Source of the DNA: Purpureocillium takamizusanense | Taxonomy: Eukaryota; Ascomycota; Sordariomycetes; Hypocreales; Ophiocordycipitaceae | NCBI RefSeq assembly: GCF_022605165.1 | Contig: NC_063070.1 | Span: 1,426,001 to 1,490,000, forward strand | Length of the DNA stretch: 64,000 bases | Reading direction: 5' to 3' | Part shown: one piece after another, positions 22,746 through 35,242 of the stretch | How positions within the stretch are numbered: the first letter of the stretch is position 1 | Layout: each line of letters starts with the position of its first letter | Position numbers and translations under genes: made by a program | The notes under the pieces: generated by a model | The model's input: only the letters and a program-made list of their open reading frames with translations | Databases searched by the model: none | What the model was told of the DNA's origin: nothing

Positions 22746-23651
22746 TTCAGGGACGGGGAGGGGGTTTGACTCTTTAACTAATACCTGGCCGAATGCCGTT
22801 CCGCCGCGCGCGTGAGGCGACATTCAAGGGCCCAGGGACCGACGACAGGAAGAGCTGGCGAGTCGCCGCGAGATGACCTTACGAGCGGAGAGGAGGGAAG
22901 CGAGCTGTCCGACGACGGACCCTACGCGCATCAGCATCGGAGTTTTTAGAGGCGTCTTTTTGTCTTTCTTTTGGGTGGTGCTCTTGTACCGCCCAACACC
23001 ACCACCCTGTCCGCCAAATCGAGCCGCCTGTGCTCACGTCGCGGCGACGCACCGCGCGGCTCCCGCAAAAAACGGTCGGGCAGGGACAGTGTTCTTCGAA
23101 ACTTCGTATCCTGCACTTTTGAACATTTTTTCTTATCTTGCTCCATCCCTCACAGCTCGACAAATGCGTGCGCGATGGAAGCGGAGGTACATGAGCGGAC
23201 GGACGGGATGATGTATGGATGAGTGGAGGAGGATGGGGAGCAAAGTACGACGGGACGGACATAAAGACCCAAGAATACCAGGATGTCATTCATGTTGCGA
23301 CGACGAGTCATGTACATTAAGAAAACGGAACGACCCCAAACAAGGGACCGCATCGAGCTGGAACCACCGGTTGAATCATTCCACGCTTTTTCAGAATGGA
23401 GAGAAGCCTTTGCCCGGACAGACTTGTGCCGCTTTTGTGACGTATGCTTGTGTCACACCGTATCTTGTGAGAGACTTGGGCCACGTCAACAAAGTAGTTG
23501 TATTTGTGTATCTATGTACAGGGGAACTCAGAAGCCACTTTCCATAACGCCGCGCGTCTGCACAAAGTCGCTGTATATACGTACTTGGACACTACACCCG
23601 GACAGGCCTGACCGAACAGGCGACCCGGGCCACCTAGTAAATACCGTGCCA
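22746..23651. other. Convergent intergenic region
   Basis: The 3' flanks of FIG1 and the GH47 gene. I see nothing coding. The region contains A/T-rich stretches suitable for 3' end formation on both strands. Confidence 0.5.
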
Positions 23652-26600
23652 TCACAATTTGAACGGGTGCGCTTCCGTGTTAAGCACCCACTCATCCAAG
23701 CTTATGACGCTCGGCTCCGAAAACAGCAGGTAGTAATACTTGAGCGTCTCGGCGATCCAGAAGCTCTCCATCTCGTCCTTGAGCGCCGGCTCCTTGGCTA
23801 GCACGTCGGTGATGGCGCTGTTAGCCATGGCCGTCCGCGTCGCCCTGACTGTGGCTTCGAACATGGCCCAACCCTTGTCCATCCATGTCGGGTCCCCTGT
23901 GATGCGGTACATGTACCACACGGACTCGATGGCCTCGGGCCTGCACAGTGTCAGTCCGATCTGAGGAGGGAAAGGCCTCGTAGAGTGCTTACCTGAGAAT
24001 ATATGAGGGTGATCGAATCAACGTGAACCCCTTCGGAAGCTTGTCTCTCTCCAGCTTCCGTTGAACCCATTCCTCATGAGACGTCGGGCGCTCGGATGTG
24101 TCGTAGTCGGCTTGCGTCCTCGGCCGGTCAGCCTGCTGTTCAGGAATGGAGGGAATGTTGTCAAGAAGCTTCGAGTCCTGTGTTGCGCCCTTGGTGGCGT
24201 CCTTCTCGTTGTCTTTGGCGTCCTGGTCCTGTGATCGCCCAGAGTCTATATCGTCCTCGTCTCCCGTAACCTTGGTGGGTTCTTTGGCAGTGCCGCTGGT
24301 CTGGCCGAGTTTCTTTCGCAGCGACTCGGGAAGCTTTGACCCCTCTTCGAGAGTCAATTGCTTCGTCTGGCCCTGCGCCGGTACAGTGGCCCTTTTGTTG
24401 AGCGCGGAAGAAGAAGACTCTGCGGAACTACTACTTTCACTTTCGCCATCGAAAGGCTCCCGACTGTTGACGACTTTCTTCTGAGATCGCTTGAGTTCTG
24501 CTTGTTCCTCTTCCCAGGCTCGAACCTGCTCGTCTCGCCATTCCTTGGACGGATCCAGGTACTCGTACCACCGCGTCTCGTTGAACTCGCACTTTTCCAG
24601 CGAGGGACACGGCGCGACGTGCGAGTACTCGGGCATGATTTTGGCGGGCATCATCTGATATGCCCACACGCAGCCGTCCGCCAGCATTTTGGCCAGCTCA
24701 ATGTCCTTGTCCCGACCAAACAGCTTCCCGCCGAGCCCGAACATGCCACCAACGAAGCAGCTCAGGTGCGTCACCTCGTACTCGGGCGTTAGGTCTTTCG
24801 AGGGATTGCCCAGCGTGTTAACCTTGGCAGGGAACATGACGTCCCAGTCGCCAGTCAGCATGGGGCGGAAGAGAAGCCACTCCTTGATCGCGTCAGCAGA
24901 ATCCTCGTACAGCTTCCGGTACTTGGACTCTCGGCCACCGAGTAATTGATACTCCTTCAAAAAGTTAGTAGAGAAACGATGGCTGCCGGCCCGGAATGCC
25001 TACTTTGGGGAAGTACTCGTAGGTCGAGTCCTGGCCGCCGCCCACGTGATAGTTTTGATATACGTGGCTCGAAGGCACCAGCCCTTGCGGCACACAGTCC
25101 CACGGGGCCTTTTCGCCGTTTGCCGCCAGGGGCCCATTCACTGACTTGCTCGTGGCGGCTCTCGAGACATCGGCCGGGGGCTTGCGACCGTCAGGACCTG
25201 CAGCGGCGACCGCTCGGCGATGGAGTTTGTCGTCTGCAGATGAAGCACGCTGCCTGCTCCGGTTGATATCGAGCACGGAGTTGAGAGTCGGTCCGCTTTC
25301 GTCATGAACGGCGCCGTATCCTTGGGGCTCGTCGAGACGCTGCGCTGCGTCCACCTGGTCCTTGGCGGCCTGGCTCATGGAGTCGCGCAGGGCGGTTGCT
25401 GACCGGTTGCAGCCCGACGCGTCCAGTGACTCGGGAAACAGACCCGGGATCAGTGTGCCCCGCTTCTGCAGGTCGATCAGGGCGTTCGTGATGCGGTCGA
25501 TGGCGTCGTAGTACTTGTGCTGGCCGGTGAGTTGGGCCAGGCGCGTGAATTCCATCGACAGGGTGCCCAGCTCGGCGACGCCGACCCGTCCTGCCATGTG
25601 TGGTTGGGAGGCATACTTGGGCCTCCATTGGTAGTATAGAACAGGCATCCTGTTTGGCGTGTCGAAGATGCCCATGAGTACCTCGGCCAGCTCCTGGGCC
25701 TTGTCGAGGAGAAAGGCGTGACTGCCCTCGGCACCCCCGCTGACGTCGTAGGCGGCGATCAAGCCGCCGAGGTAGCGGATGGTGGTCTCGAAGACGGGGA
25801 TCTCTTGGCGATGCGTGTAGGTAAAGTCAATGTCCTTGACGGCCTTGGCGGCCTCGTCAAACTCATCCTTCAGGCCGGCGATCCAGAGCGTGTCGAGCGA
25901 GTCGACCAAAGTGGCCGCCCAGCCGCAGAACGGGTCGCGGTACTTGCCTGAAACAGGAGACAGTTCATCGTGCATCCAAGCGTGCTTTTTGTAGCCGGAC
26001 CAGGAGCGCTCGAGCTCGGCCTTGACCTTTGCCTGGCGGGCGAGCCGCTTCGCCCTGGCGGGCTCCGACTCCGTGCCGAAATTGTACTGTATCTTGGGCA
26101 GCGTCTTGGGTGTACCGGTCGGGAGGGTGATGATGGACGCCTTGGGCAGGGGAAAGTGCTCGTCGGGCCTGGTCCAATGCACCTTTTTCTCCCCCGCAGG
26201 CGCATCGATTGTGGAGTCCTTGGGGGGATTCTTCCAGCGCAAGGGCTCCTCGCCGCTGTTTTTCCCCGGGCGAGGGATCTTTGTTGCATGATCTTGAGGA
26301 ATCTCGTCGGCCTCCGGCGCAAGTGAAGTTGGCTGGGAGGTGGGCTTTGCCTTTTGGTCATCCTTCAGCGTTGGGACCTGAATCGGCAGCCGCTCGTCGT
26401 CGTCCCGATCCTCCTGCTGAACTGGGGTTGATTGCGTCGGCCGTTCGTCGGGTTTGGGTTTCTTCTTGTTGTCAAGCGGTTGTTGAGGCTGCGGCGGCGG
26501 CGGCACGGGCTGGACTTGGTCGTCGACGGGTGCCGGCTTCGGGGCAAGAGGCGGGGGCCGGACCCCCGGGGACGGCTGGCGATCCCACGAGCCCTGCCCA

Positions 26601-26668
26601 GCGCGGTATAGCAGGAAGACGATCACGACGGCACAGACGACAAAAGGCCGGTAGCGGCGCCTCAACAT
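23652..26668 (-). CDS. GH47 class I alpha-mannosidase, long form with insertions
   Basis: Three exons, 26668-25004, 24954-23993 and 23940-23652, give 971 residues. The N terminus is a type II signal anchor (residues ~8-23 after MLRRRYR), then a Pro/Lys-rich stem to ~210. The GH47 barrel begins near [16 protein letters not shown] and shows [32 protein letters not shown] across intron 1, [16 protein letters not shown] across intron 2, and the Ca2+-binding NTEAHPF at the C terminus. Two large non-family stretches interrupt it, at about residues 425-515 and 695-855. The second is rich in Ser, Asp, Lys and Gln. Ordinary GH47 enzymes have ~550-650 residues. The anchored layout with a long insertion recalls yeast Mnl2, linked to ER-associated degradation, rather than Golgi mannosidase I; that sub-assignment is tentative. 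It should remove alpha-1,2-mannose from N-glycans in the ER or Golgi lumen. Confidence 0.88.
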
Positions 26669-28697
26669 GGCGGCGGTTTTCTGCTGGCGCAGTCTGCGAG
26701 CTACCGTTCGAGATGGCGAGGTTTGATCCGATCGGGTCGCCTACGGCAGCGGCAGCGGCATCGCTCGCAGTAATACTGTAGGGGTGTATCGAGAAGCGGC
26801 GCGTGGAATTCAGACGCGGCGCGACGGCGACACAACTGCGACGCGGGCGGCGCTTTGGCGGGCGAGGAGCGACGCACGTGGGATGCCTTGGGGCCCATGC
26901 AGTGCCTGCAACATGCCAGGGCGGCGGATGCGCGATAGCAAAAAGGGGAAAAGAATGAGCGATCGTTTGACAGGAGAGCGAGCGAAGCGCGACGCCGTCC
27001 AGCCGTCCGGAGATGTAATGGCCGGCTGCGGGGGACCGCGATGCTATCGGAGGCAATGGCTGAGGATGACAGGAGGCAGCGCCATCCAGGAGGGGAGGAG
27101 AAGGAGAGACGGCGCGACGGGAGGTGCACGGCGAGCGCCACCAGGCGGAGGCGAGACGGACGGGAGCTCAGCGTCCGGTGAAATGGCACCTTGATTGGGA
27201 TCCGACTGGCTGGACCCTTGCCAGTGTGTGGTGGTTGTGCTCGTGGCGCTAATAAGAGTCGCCAAGAAATAGCCCCCAGTGACTTGGCTTGGCTGCTTAC
27301 GAACTAGTGCAGTAGTACTGCACTACTACCTGTGGATTCTGGTTGCATGCTGCCTTCCATAACTCTATGGTAGGCACCTCCTGGCCCTGAGCCTCATTTA
27401 GTTAAACAGGCTCATTAACTAACCTGTTACTACCTACCTGCCTATTACTGTTTGGCGAGGAAGCTGCCTCTGCCACCTCTGCCGTTTTGACACGGACTCC
27501 ATGGTGGGGGAAAGAAAGCCTTGACCTGACTGCTAATAATATGCGCGAGAGTGAAACCCCTGAAGTTCATGCGGTATTGGGCAATCTAGGTCTATGCGCG
27601 AGGTAACTCACGAGAAAGACTTCGTTCCATGTCATGGCATGATCAGGCACAATATCGACTCAGAACCCCGGACTCGGGCTGCATGAAAAGCATGGCTTGT
27701 TTATTTGGGTTTGGGTTTATGCCAAGTACTTTACACGGTGACTTACATGATAAAATTAGTACTGATTCAGGGCCCGGTGAGAGCTACTGTAACTACTAGT
27801 AGAGTGTCTGACAGCGGATATTGACTGCGAAATGCACTGTCGGCTCCTGTCCGCTACGCCCACATCTCGGCATGGTAGCAATTGATGCAAAGCGCCCGCG
27901 ACTCAACTCGCTCGCCCTCCATCATTAGCGTAGGCCGAATGGGGAGGAGGCGCTTCTCCTGGTCCACCTCAAGTGTTCCAGACCACGCAGGAAAACCATG
28001 CACAAAGCTGCACCGGGCAGCCACTCGGGGCGGTCACGGGAGCGAGTTGGGTGTCCCATGTCAGCCAAGGCGCTCATCGCCTGCATGCGCCGCTCCACCG
28101 TAGACTTCCATTCTTGTTGCAGCCCTGCTTTCTCGGCAATACAGTTTGGTCCCTGGCCACGAAACGTTCCCGAAGACTTCGTGGCATCCACGGCGGGCGG
28201 TTCCTGCGCCTGTACGAAGAACTTCCGCGGCATAAAAGCAGAGTCGAACGAGGCCGGCGGGCGTATGAATGACAAGAGCGCGTATGCGCTTAGCCACTTG
28301 ACACTGACGGACGCAACTAGGATACCCATCCTGCAGCCACCGCAGCTAGTTTATGCCCACGACGAGCCCTATAACCATCTGCCAGGCGACGATAAAGATT
28401 TCAGTATGCACTGTACCGTACAGTATATTGCCAGCAGTCGCTCCCATCGTGCCATGGCGGGCTGCATAAGGTAGCTACCATAGCGCAATCAAACGTGTCC
28501 AGCGCCACGCTCCCAGATACCATTCACCATATGACTCCTCAAATAGACACAAAACCTACAGTGCATCCCACAAAAGCTCCCCACGGCTACTGCCCGTCAT
28601 GCGCATCCTTTGCTCGCCGAGATGACACGGTATCTCAAAAGCCAACTCCGAGTCAAAGGTTCAAGGCTGGCGATGCTCACCAACGTCCTAGACCCCA
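26669..28697. other. Intergenic region between the GH47 gene and BCK1
   Basis: The left part is the GH47 promoter and leader. An AT-richer patch at 27290-27470 contains a 21-bp inverted repeat and several short palindromes. On the minus strand, 28329-27854 carries two overlapping open frames that read like protein but need an unproven splice to join; see findings. Confidence 0.45.
27305..27325. repeat. Perfect inverted repeat, 10-bp arms
   Basis: The arms TAGTGCAGTA and TACTGCACTA are separated by a single G. It sits in an AT-rich intergenic patch about 640 bp upstream of the GH47 start. It could be a dimeric protein site or the remains of a small mobile element. Confidence 0.6.
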
Positions 28698-31600
28698 CTA
28701 CTGTTTATTGTACGCGTCCTTGATCTTCTGATACAGCGCTGTGTCGTAAAAGTTGTAGCTTGGATCCAGGTCGCAGAACGGGTGTTGCGAGAGCAGCACG
28801 TCCGCGGTTGGCCGATCAAACGGGTTTCTGTTCTTGTCAGTTGCGTTATTCCTTGGCGTGACCAGAGACACTTACACCTGGAAGCAGTCCATCATGAACG
28901 CCACGGCCAGGGGCCCAATCGTCTCCTGAATGTCCTCGGGGATGGGCGGGGTCTCGCCGTTGGCAATTTTGTAGATGGCGCCCACCGCCTCTTCTTTGCT
29001 CCAAGGACGCCGACCGGCAAACATCTCGAGCACCACGCATCCTAGACTCCAAATGTCCACCTTTGCGCTGTAACCCTCGCCCTGAGAGCGGATGACCTCG
29101 GGCGCCATCCAGAACACGGAGCCCTGCATCGAGTTGGTCTTGTCGTTGCCGTAGATGTTGTCCGTCTTCTTGGAGATGCCAAAGTCGCTGATTTTGCACG
29201 TGCCGTCGAGATCCAGCAGGATGTTGTCGGCCTTGAGGTCACGATGCAGGATCCCCTCGCGGTGCAGGTAAGCCAGCCCCGAGAGCGTCTGGCGCGTGAG
29301 CGATGACACGACCGATTCCTCAAACTTGCCGTGCTTGCGCAAGCACGACCCGATGCTGCCACCGGAAATGTACTCGAGGAAGATGCTGATGCTCGTCTCC
29401 TTGCGCTCGCACCCCAGGTATTGCACAATGTTGACGTGGTCCAGATGCTGCATCGTGTCGATCTCCTGATCCAGCGCCGCCACCATCTCCCGCATCTTGG
29501 CCTTGTCGCCCGCCGCGGCCTTTGGATTGACCTCGACCTCCTTGACTGCGAGGAATTCTCCCGTTGTGGCGTTCATGCCGAGGTAGACACGCCCGTAAGT
29601 GCCCTTGCCGATCAGCTGGCCCTTGAACCATCTGAACGTCGTCTGTCGCTTGGGCAGCGTGTCTTGCGGAATTTGTGGCAGCACCATGCTCCCCCGCTGG
29701 TCCGGCCGGATCTGCACGATATTGGCGTTGAACATCTTGGTGCTCTTGCGCCGCATGATGCTCGACTTGTCCAGGTTCTGCGACGCCGTCGTGTATCGCT
29801 TGTTGGCCTCGTGTGCACCGCGAGCCACCTCGCGAATGGACTTCATGCGGCCCAGTCCCCCGGAACGGCGCAGGCTTCTCTGTGCCACGGACTGCCCTCC
29901 ACCGTTTGTGCGCTCCGAGGCCTTGAGCGTCGATTCGTCCGATCCCAGTGTGTCTCCGTCCCCATACAGAGACGGCTGCCGCGACGGTGGAACGGCCGCC
30001 GGGACCGTCATCGTGGTGTTGGCTGGCAGAGGTGGCACGGCAGGAATAGCTGCTCCGCGCTGGTCTCCAATTTCCTCCGTGTCGCCGCTTGGTGATGCCG
30101 TCGTGTCCCCGCCTGAGCCCTCTTCGAGGACGGGCTGATCCAGATCTAGGTTCGGGAAGAAGTCGTCGAGATTGTTGAGCAAATCGTCCGTGGGAGGGCG
30201 GTTCGCCCACACGTCCTTTTCGATAAAAGACTTGCGCCTGTTTATCTTGCTATCCTCCGAGTCCCAGCTCTCAGACCCTGGGGTCGCCGGGGTCCTCCGC
30301 GAACCCACCCCGGTCCTCGCGCTGGACAGAGCGTCGTTGCTCTCACCCGTGGCCGCACTCTCGAGGGACTGCGGGGAGGTGAATGAGACCGATAGCTGCT
30401 TGCTCCTAGGCCTGGTGTTGACCGTCAGGCTCGGACGTTGGGCGTGGCCGGACGCGTCAGATCTCCTGCTACCACCTGCGGGAGCCTTGCCCTTGTTTCT
30501 GCCAGCCAGCGGAATGGCGAATAACCCATCGTCGGAGTCGTCGCTGTCATCGCCTGGCGGCGGCCGTTGTGTAGGCCGCGAGGACCGCGGGGCGTTGGAG
30601 AAACTGACGTCAGTGTCCTTGAAATCCAGGTCGGGACCGTGTGACTTGCGCTTCGAGGAGCCCTCCGTTGAAGTCGTGGCCCTGGAGTGCGTAGAGACTG
30701 GGCTGACGTCGCCTGGCGACGATGGACGCTGACCAGAGTGCCGCTTGCCGCCACTGGAGACGGTCGCCGGGGACGTGACGTTCTGGCTCGAGGCGCTCCT
30801 CGGAGCATTGGCCGTTGACTGTCCGATGGCACCCAGGTTCCTGCCCATGCCCACCAGCGCCGCGCCGATGCCGCCGACGGACCCCTGTGGAGCAAATTTG
30901 GCTTTTCTGTCCGCCGCATCGTCTCCCGGGCCGCCGCTGCTCGTCTGCGGATGGCGCGGCGAGGGATAGCCGTCGGTGCTGCCGGTGGACATCCGCAGGG
31001 AGTGGCCGGACCTCCTGCTCAGGGAGTTGGCCTTGATCAGCGTGGCAGAGGGGTCGCTGGGCGGCGCGGGAGGCTTTCTCTGTGGAAACAGCTGCTCCGG
31101 TTTCTTGTCCTCGAAAGGTGAATTTCGCGGCTGATCAAAGTCGACGTTGCGACCGACGATACCAAAGGCCGCCGTCTCCGGCGCCGTCGGGCTCCCTTTT
31201 TTAGTCGCCTGCTTGCGCTTCTCCAAATACTCGCGCTGCTTGCGTTCAATCTCCGCCCGGTACTCTGTCGCTTCCTGCTCCAAGCTCTTCTGGTCAATGC
31301 CGGACATGGTGTTGGACCTCGACGATGGTGGCGACGAGCTCGAGCGTTGTCGGCTCTCGAGTCGAGCATAGGCGTCCTGATCCATTCCCGGAGGAAGGTA
31401 GCCAGGAGACAGCGACGCCTGCGGCCCGCTATTCCTGTTCGCGGTCAGAGAGGCTGCGGTGACGAAGAACTTTAGTGTCCCGGACGAATCTGCCTTGACG
31501 CGTTTGTTGGTGAGCAGCTGCTGATCGTCGAGGGGATCCGCATGGTCAAACTTTCCAAGCTCGGTGGGATAGATTGCGGAATCGCTGTGGTTGTTGAGTC

Positions 31601-33525
31601 CAAGGTTCGCACAGATGACCTGGCGAATCTCCGCTGCCGATTCCGCCTCGGTAATGTCGCACATGCGATAGTTCCAATGGTCCATGGTGGCCAGCACATA
31701 CGTTCGGACGACGCTGGCGCGCTTGGCCCGCTGATGCGAGGCAAAGTCGTTCTTATCGTGGGCGCCGAAGCTGGAGCCGGGCCGGTCGAGGTTCGCATCG
31801 CCGCCGTTGGCGCCGCGGTGCGACGACGACTTCGGCATGGTCACGGGGGAGTCCGGAGAGTCAAAGTCATCGGGAGACGCAAAGGCCTCATCTTCCTTCT
31901 GCCGCTTTTTGCGCGACAGGAAGCTGAGGAAGCTCTTGGAGTCCTTGGCCGACGCCGGAGGCTCCGTGCCCGCCGATCTGTCGCCCGCCTCCAGCGGAGA
32001 GTGCTTCGCCCGGCCGTCGGGGTGACGACCCGAAGCGAGGGCTTCGCTCAGGTTCAAGCCTCGGCCCAGGATGGCCGCCGCATCAGCAGGGACGCCGGAG
32101 CCGTAAATGGCCGCGCTGGATGAGACCGAGTCAGCGCTGTTCCGCGAGCGATGCCCGAACTTGGCGGACCCTGGCGTGGAGCTTGAGAGCACCGGGGTCG
32201 TTGCCGACGGAAACAGCGCCTGCTGCGGGCCGGGGCTTGCGCTCGGGCTGTCTGTCCGCGCCGACATGCCCCAAAAGCTGCCCTCAAAGTCACTGGTGAT
32301 CGGGCTCAGCCGCAAGTTCAGCCGGTGTCCGGAGTCTGAGCTCATGGTGCTGTTGTTTAGCGTGGGCAGGGTAGTAGCTCGCGTCTGGGAGAACTTTCTT
32401 GAGAGGAAGCCCGTCTCGGTCGAGCTTTGTAAAGTCTGCGTCTGTGGTTAGAGGAGGGATAGCACAAACCTCTCTGCGCGGTGCACTCACATTGGGGGAG
32501 TCGTTGGGGTCGGTGCCGGCGCTCGGGAGGCTGCTCGCATGGCCGGCGTTGACAGACTGGTTGCGACCGTGGGAGCTCGTCATCTTGGATGTATCGACGG
32601 GTTTGCCGGTGACGATGCTCCGTATGAGACGGCGCATGCGCTTGCCCTCTTCTCTCTCTCGGGTCTGATCCCATCCCGTGCCGCTGTTGCTACACTCCTG
32701 GGCCAGCCGCGGGTAAACTTTCTGGTGCATCATGCCGAAGTTGCCGCGTCCACCGTGGAGGCTGCCGAGCTCGAGGAACTGCGCGCCGTGGAGGTTGAGT
32801 CCCTTAAACGTCTCCTGCCAGTCCTTGGAAAACTGGTTTTGCGCCAGCCAAAGCAGGACGGTGTCGAGAGACCACTGAGCCGCGAGCTCTGGGGATATTG
32901 TGCTGCTGGAAGCCGCGCTCGAGGCATTTGACAAGCCCCTCTGCTGCGCGGCGTAGAATCTGTCCCTGGCGGCGGCGTCGTCCATGAAGGCCGAGGCGTC
33001 GTGCCCAGCCTGTGTCGCGGCTGCCTGCCACGAGGCTTGCTGTGTCGAAGAGTCGATACCGAAGCCCGGGATGCCGACGCCTTCACCATACGTCTCTCCC
33101 GTCGGGATGTAGGTGGCGCTCATGCTCATGGCATCGTTCGGGCGGGGAGGAGGTGGCATGGCGATGGTCTGGCCGGCAGCCATCTGAGCGTGCAGCTTGG
33201 GATTGTACGGCTGGTGCTGGCCCGTCGGCGGCGGCGGCGGCAGGCTGATGCCGGGACGGCCGTCGTACATGCGGCCGTAGTTGCCGTGCCATGACTGCTG
33301 GTGAGCAAGGGTGCTCGGAGGGGGCGGACCGGGCGGTGGCGGCAGAACAACGCCGGAGCCGCCTGACGTGGCGGCCGGATACCGCAGCGGCGGCGGCGGC
33401 GGTATGTTCATGATGCTGTTCATGGGAGGGCCAGCCATGGGAGGAGACATGGGCGGTGGAGGCGGCACTTGAAATGACCGCGTGGGATCACCGCCCGAGA
33501 CATGTCTTTGGCTGCCCTGATACAT
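28698..33525 (-). CDS. BCK1: Bck1-type MAP kinase kinase kinase (cell wall integrity)
   Basis: Three exons, 33525-32491, 32441-28876 and 28827-28698, give 1576 residues. The N-terminal ~200 residues are Pro-rich with several PPPPP runs. A SAM domain follows at about 215-272 (WSLDTVLLWLAQNQFSKDW), then a Ras-association-like segment at ~590-680, and a long Ser-rich regulatory part. The kinase domain spans ~1278-1560 with IGKGTYGRVYLG, VKEVEV (ATP lysine), HRDLKADN near 1410, DFG near 1430 and WMAPEVI. This order is that of Bck1 (Mck1 in Magnaporthe), the MAPKKK that relays protein kinase C signals to the Mkk1/2 and Slt2 kinases. Introns are 49 and 48 nt. The last junction rebuilds CFQVNPFDRPTADVLL and the tail ends in YQKIKDAYNKQ. 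Confidence 0.93.
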
Positions 33526-35242
33526 GGCGATGTCGGCGCCGGCGAGGCGGCGCGCGGGCTGCCCACCACCGCGGACTGCCTGGACGCTGCGGGATCGATG
33601 AGCGTTGGGGTCGGGGTCGAGGTCGAGCGAAACGGGGCATCAAGCGTCGACGCGAGGCGGGACAGAGCAGCAGTCGCCGCGCGGGTAGTCGTGTGCTTAG
33701 TGGTGGTGGTGAAACGAGCTGGTCGGGGATGCTTCGTCGCGGTGTGCCTGGTGACGGCGTCAATCTTGTGTATTGGCAATGTCAGTCAGCCACCGCAGGT
33801 TGTGCGGGTGATGCTGCCCGCAGCCCGATGGAGACGGTCGCGGCGCTGGATGCGATGCGTAGGCTGGCAAACGGTCCCATATGCTGCTGCCGTCGTTGCG
33901 CGCCGAAGGGCAGGCACTGCGTGCGTGCGTGCGAGCGGGCGGGCGGGCGGGCGGGACGAGACGAGGAGCCAGAAGACGTCGGGTCGAGTTGAGGTCTGTC
34001 GGTCGAGCTCCGTCCGCGTGCTGGCCCGAGTGCATAATAAGGTGAGGAGGTGAGGTGAGGCAGCCCAGGGTCAAGTTGAGGTACGAAGTACGCGGCTGCC
34101 AGTGGAGACCTGCGGTTTTACAGTGGGGATGCCCGCCCCAACCTCCACCGCCGGGACTGTGGCCGTTCCCTCCATGCCGTGGAGTCGGGGTCGACGGCAC
34201 CACATGCCGCCCATCGCCTGTCCGTTTCAGGCCTGGCGGCCGTTGGTGTGAGAACCTTCCACGCTGGAAGCTTTAGTACCTTCCCTTGCAGCATCCATGG
34301 TTCGTTTCCCTGTGAGCGCTGGCGATGATGCAGCGCATAACGTGGGTGCTAACCTTGAGACGCCTATCATGGCATGGGTCGGACTCGGCTTCGTCCCATC
34401 CTCATACCCCATCCACGATTCCCACGACATTCGCTGCAGGCGCTCACGCCGGCGCTTGCAGCACCACTGCCACTGGACGCCCGCCTCCCACCGTTCTATA
34501 AGCGTCCGAGGTAGCCGCCTCGAGCTGCCGAGTGGTGGCGCCCTCAATCACGCCATCTAGCGTGCACTGAATACGCCGACTCAACGACAACTGGCTCGGC
34601 CTGCCAGCGATGAGGAGGCTGAATTGATGCTGCTGTCAACGGAACCCTCGCGCTGCATATGCGTATTCGCCAAGGACCCCTGTGACGATGGCCGCAATCA
34701 TGCACACTCACACCGTTCATGGAACGTCGCGACTGCTCAGCGGCCGTGATTCCTCCCGTGTCACGACCGCTGCTTCATTACGAGAAAGACTGTTCCCCTG
34801 TGGCAATCGCTCGGTGAGAAGGAAATGAACCCATTGATTCAGCGAACAAGCCTCTAGCAGGTGCTTTGAAGAAGCCTAGTAGCTGTTCTGGCCGAAAGCC
34901 CTTTGGGCGCTTTTCACCAGCACGGAACATAACGCCGCCCATTGACGAACCAGACGTGAAAAGAGAAAACACACAACGGCAAACCGGGTGATCAAGACAG
35001 CCCTGCCCTTTCACAGCGATATGCAGAAAGCAGTTCTGTCCCACCAGCTAAGCTGACGAAATGCCTGCCGCACTGCTCCTGTATAAGAACCCGATGGTCA
35101 TTGACGAGGGATGAATGCCTCATTCTGACATGTTTCCCCTGTTTGCACACCAACCCCCAAACCACTAACAATTCTCTTACGCCACGTCTCGACGCCGACT
35201 TCACGTAACCTGATACAGAGCGCCAAGGGTCAGCAGACACTA
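33526..35242. other. Divergent intergenic region between BCK1 and the ankyrin gene
   Basis: A likely promoter region for both genes. It contains GTGC and CGGG microsatellites at 33920-33955 and one copy of the 11-mer GTACGAAGTAC at 34081. No gene is supported. Confidence 0.5.
33920..33955. repeat. Adjacent GTGC and CGGG microsatellites
   Basis: A CGTG/GTGC run (33920-33933) is followed by five CGGG units (33936-33955) in the BCK1 leader region. G-rich strands of this type can form stacked quartets; this is speculation. Confidence 0.65.

Noticed and set aside
29331..30095. 254-codon plus-strand frame
   Set aside because: Antisense of the BCK1 kinase region.
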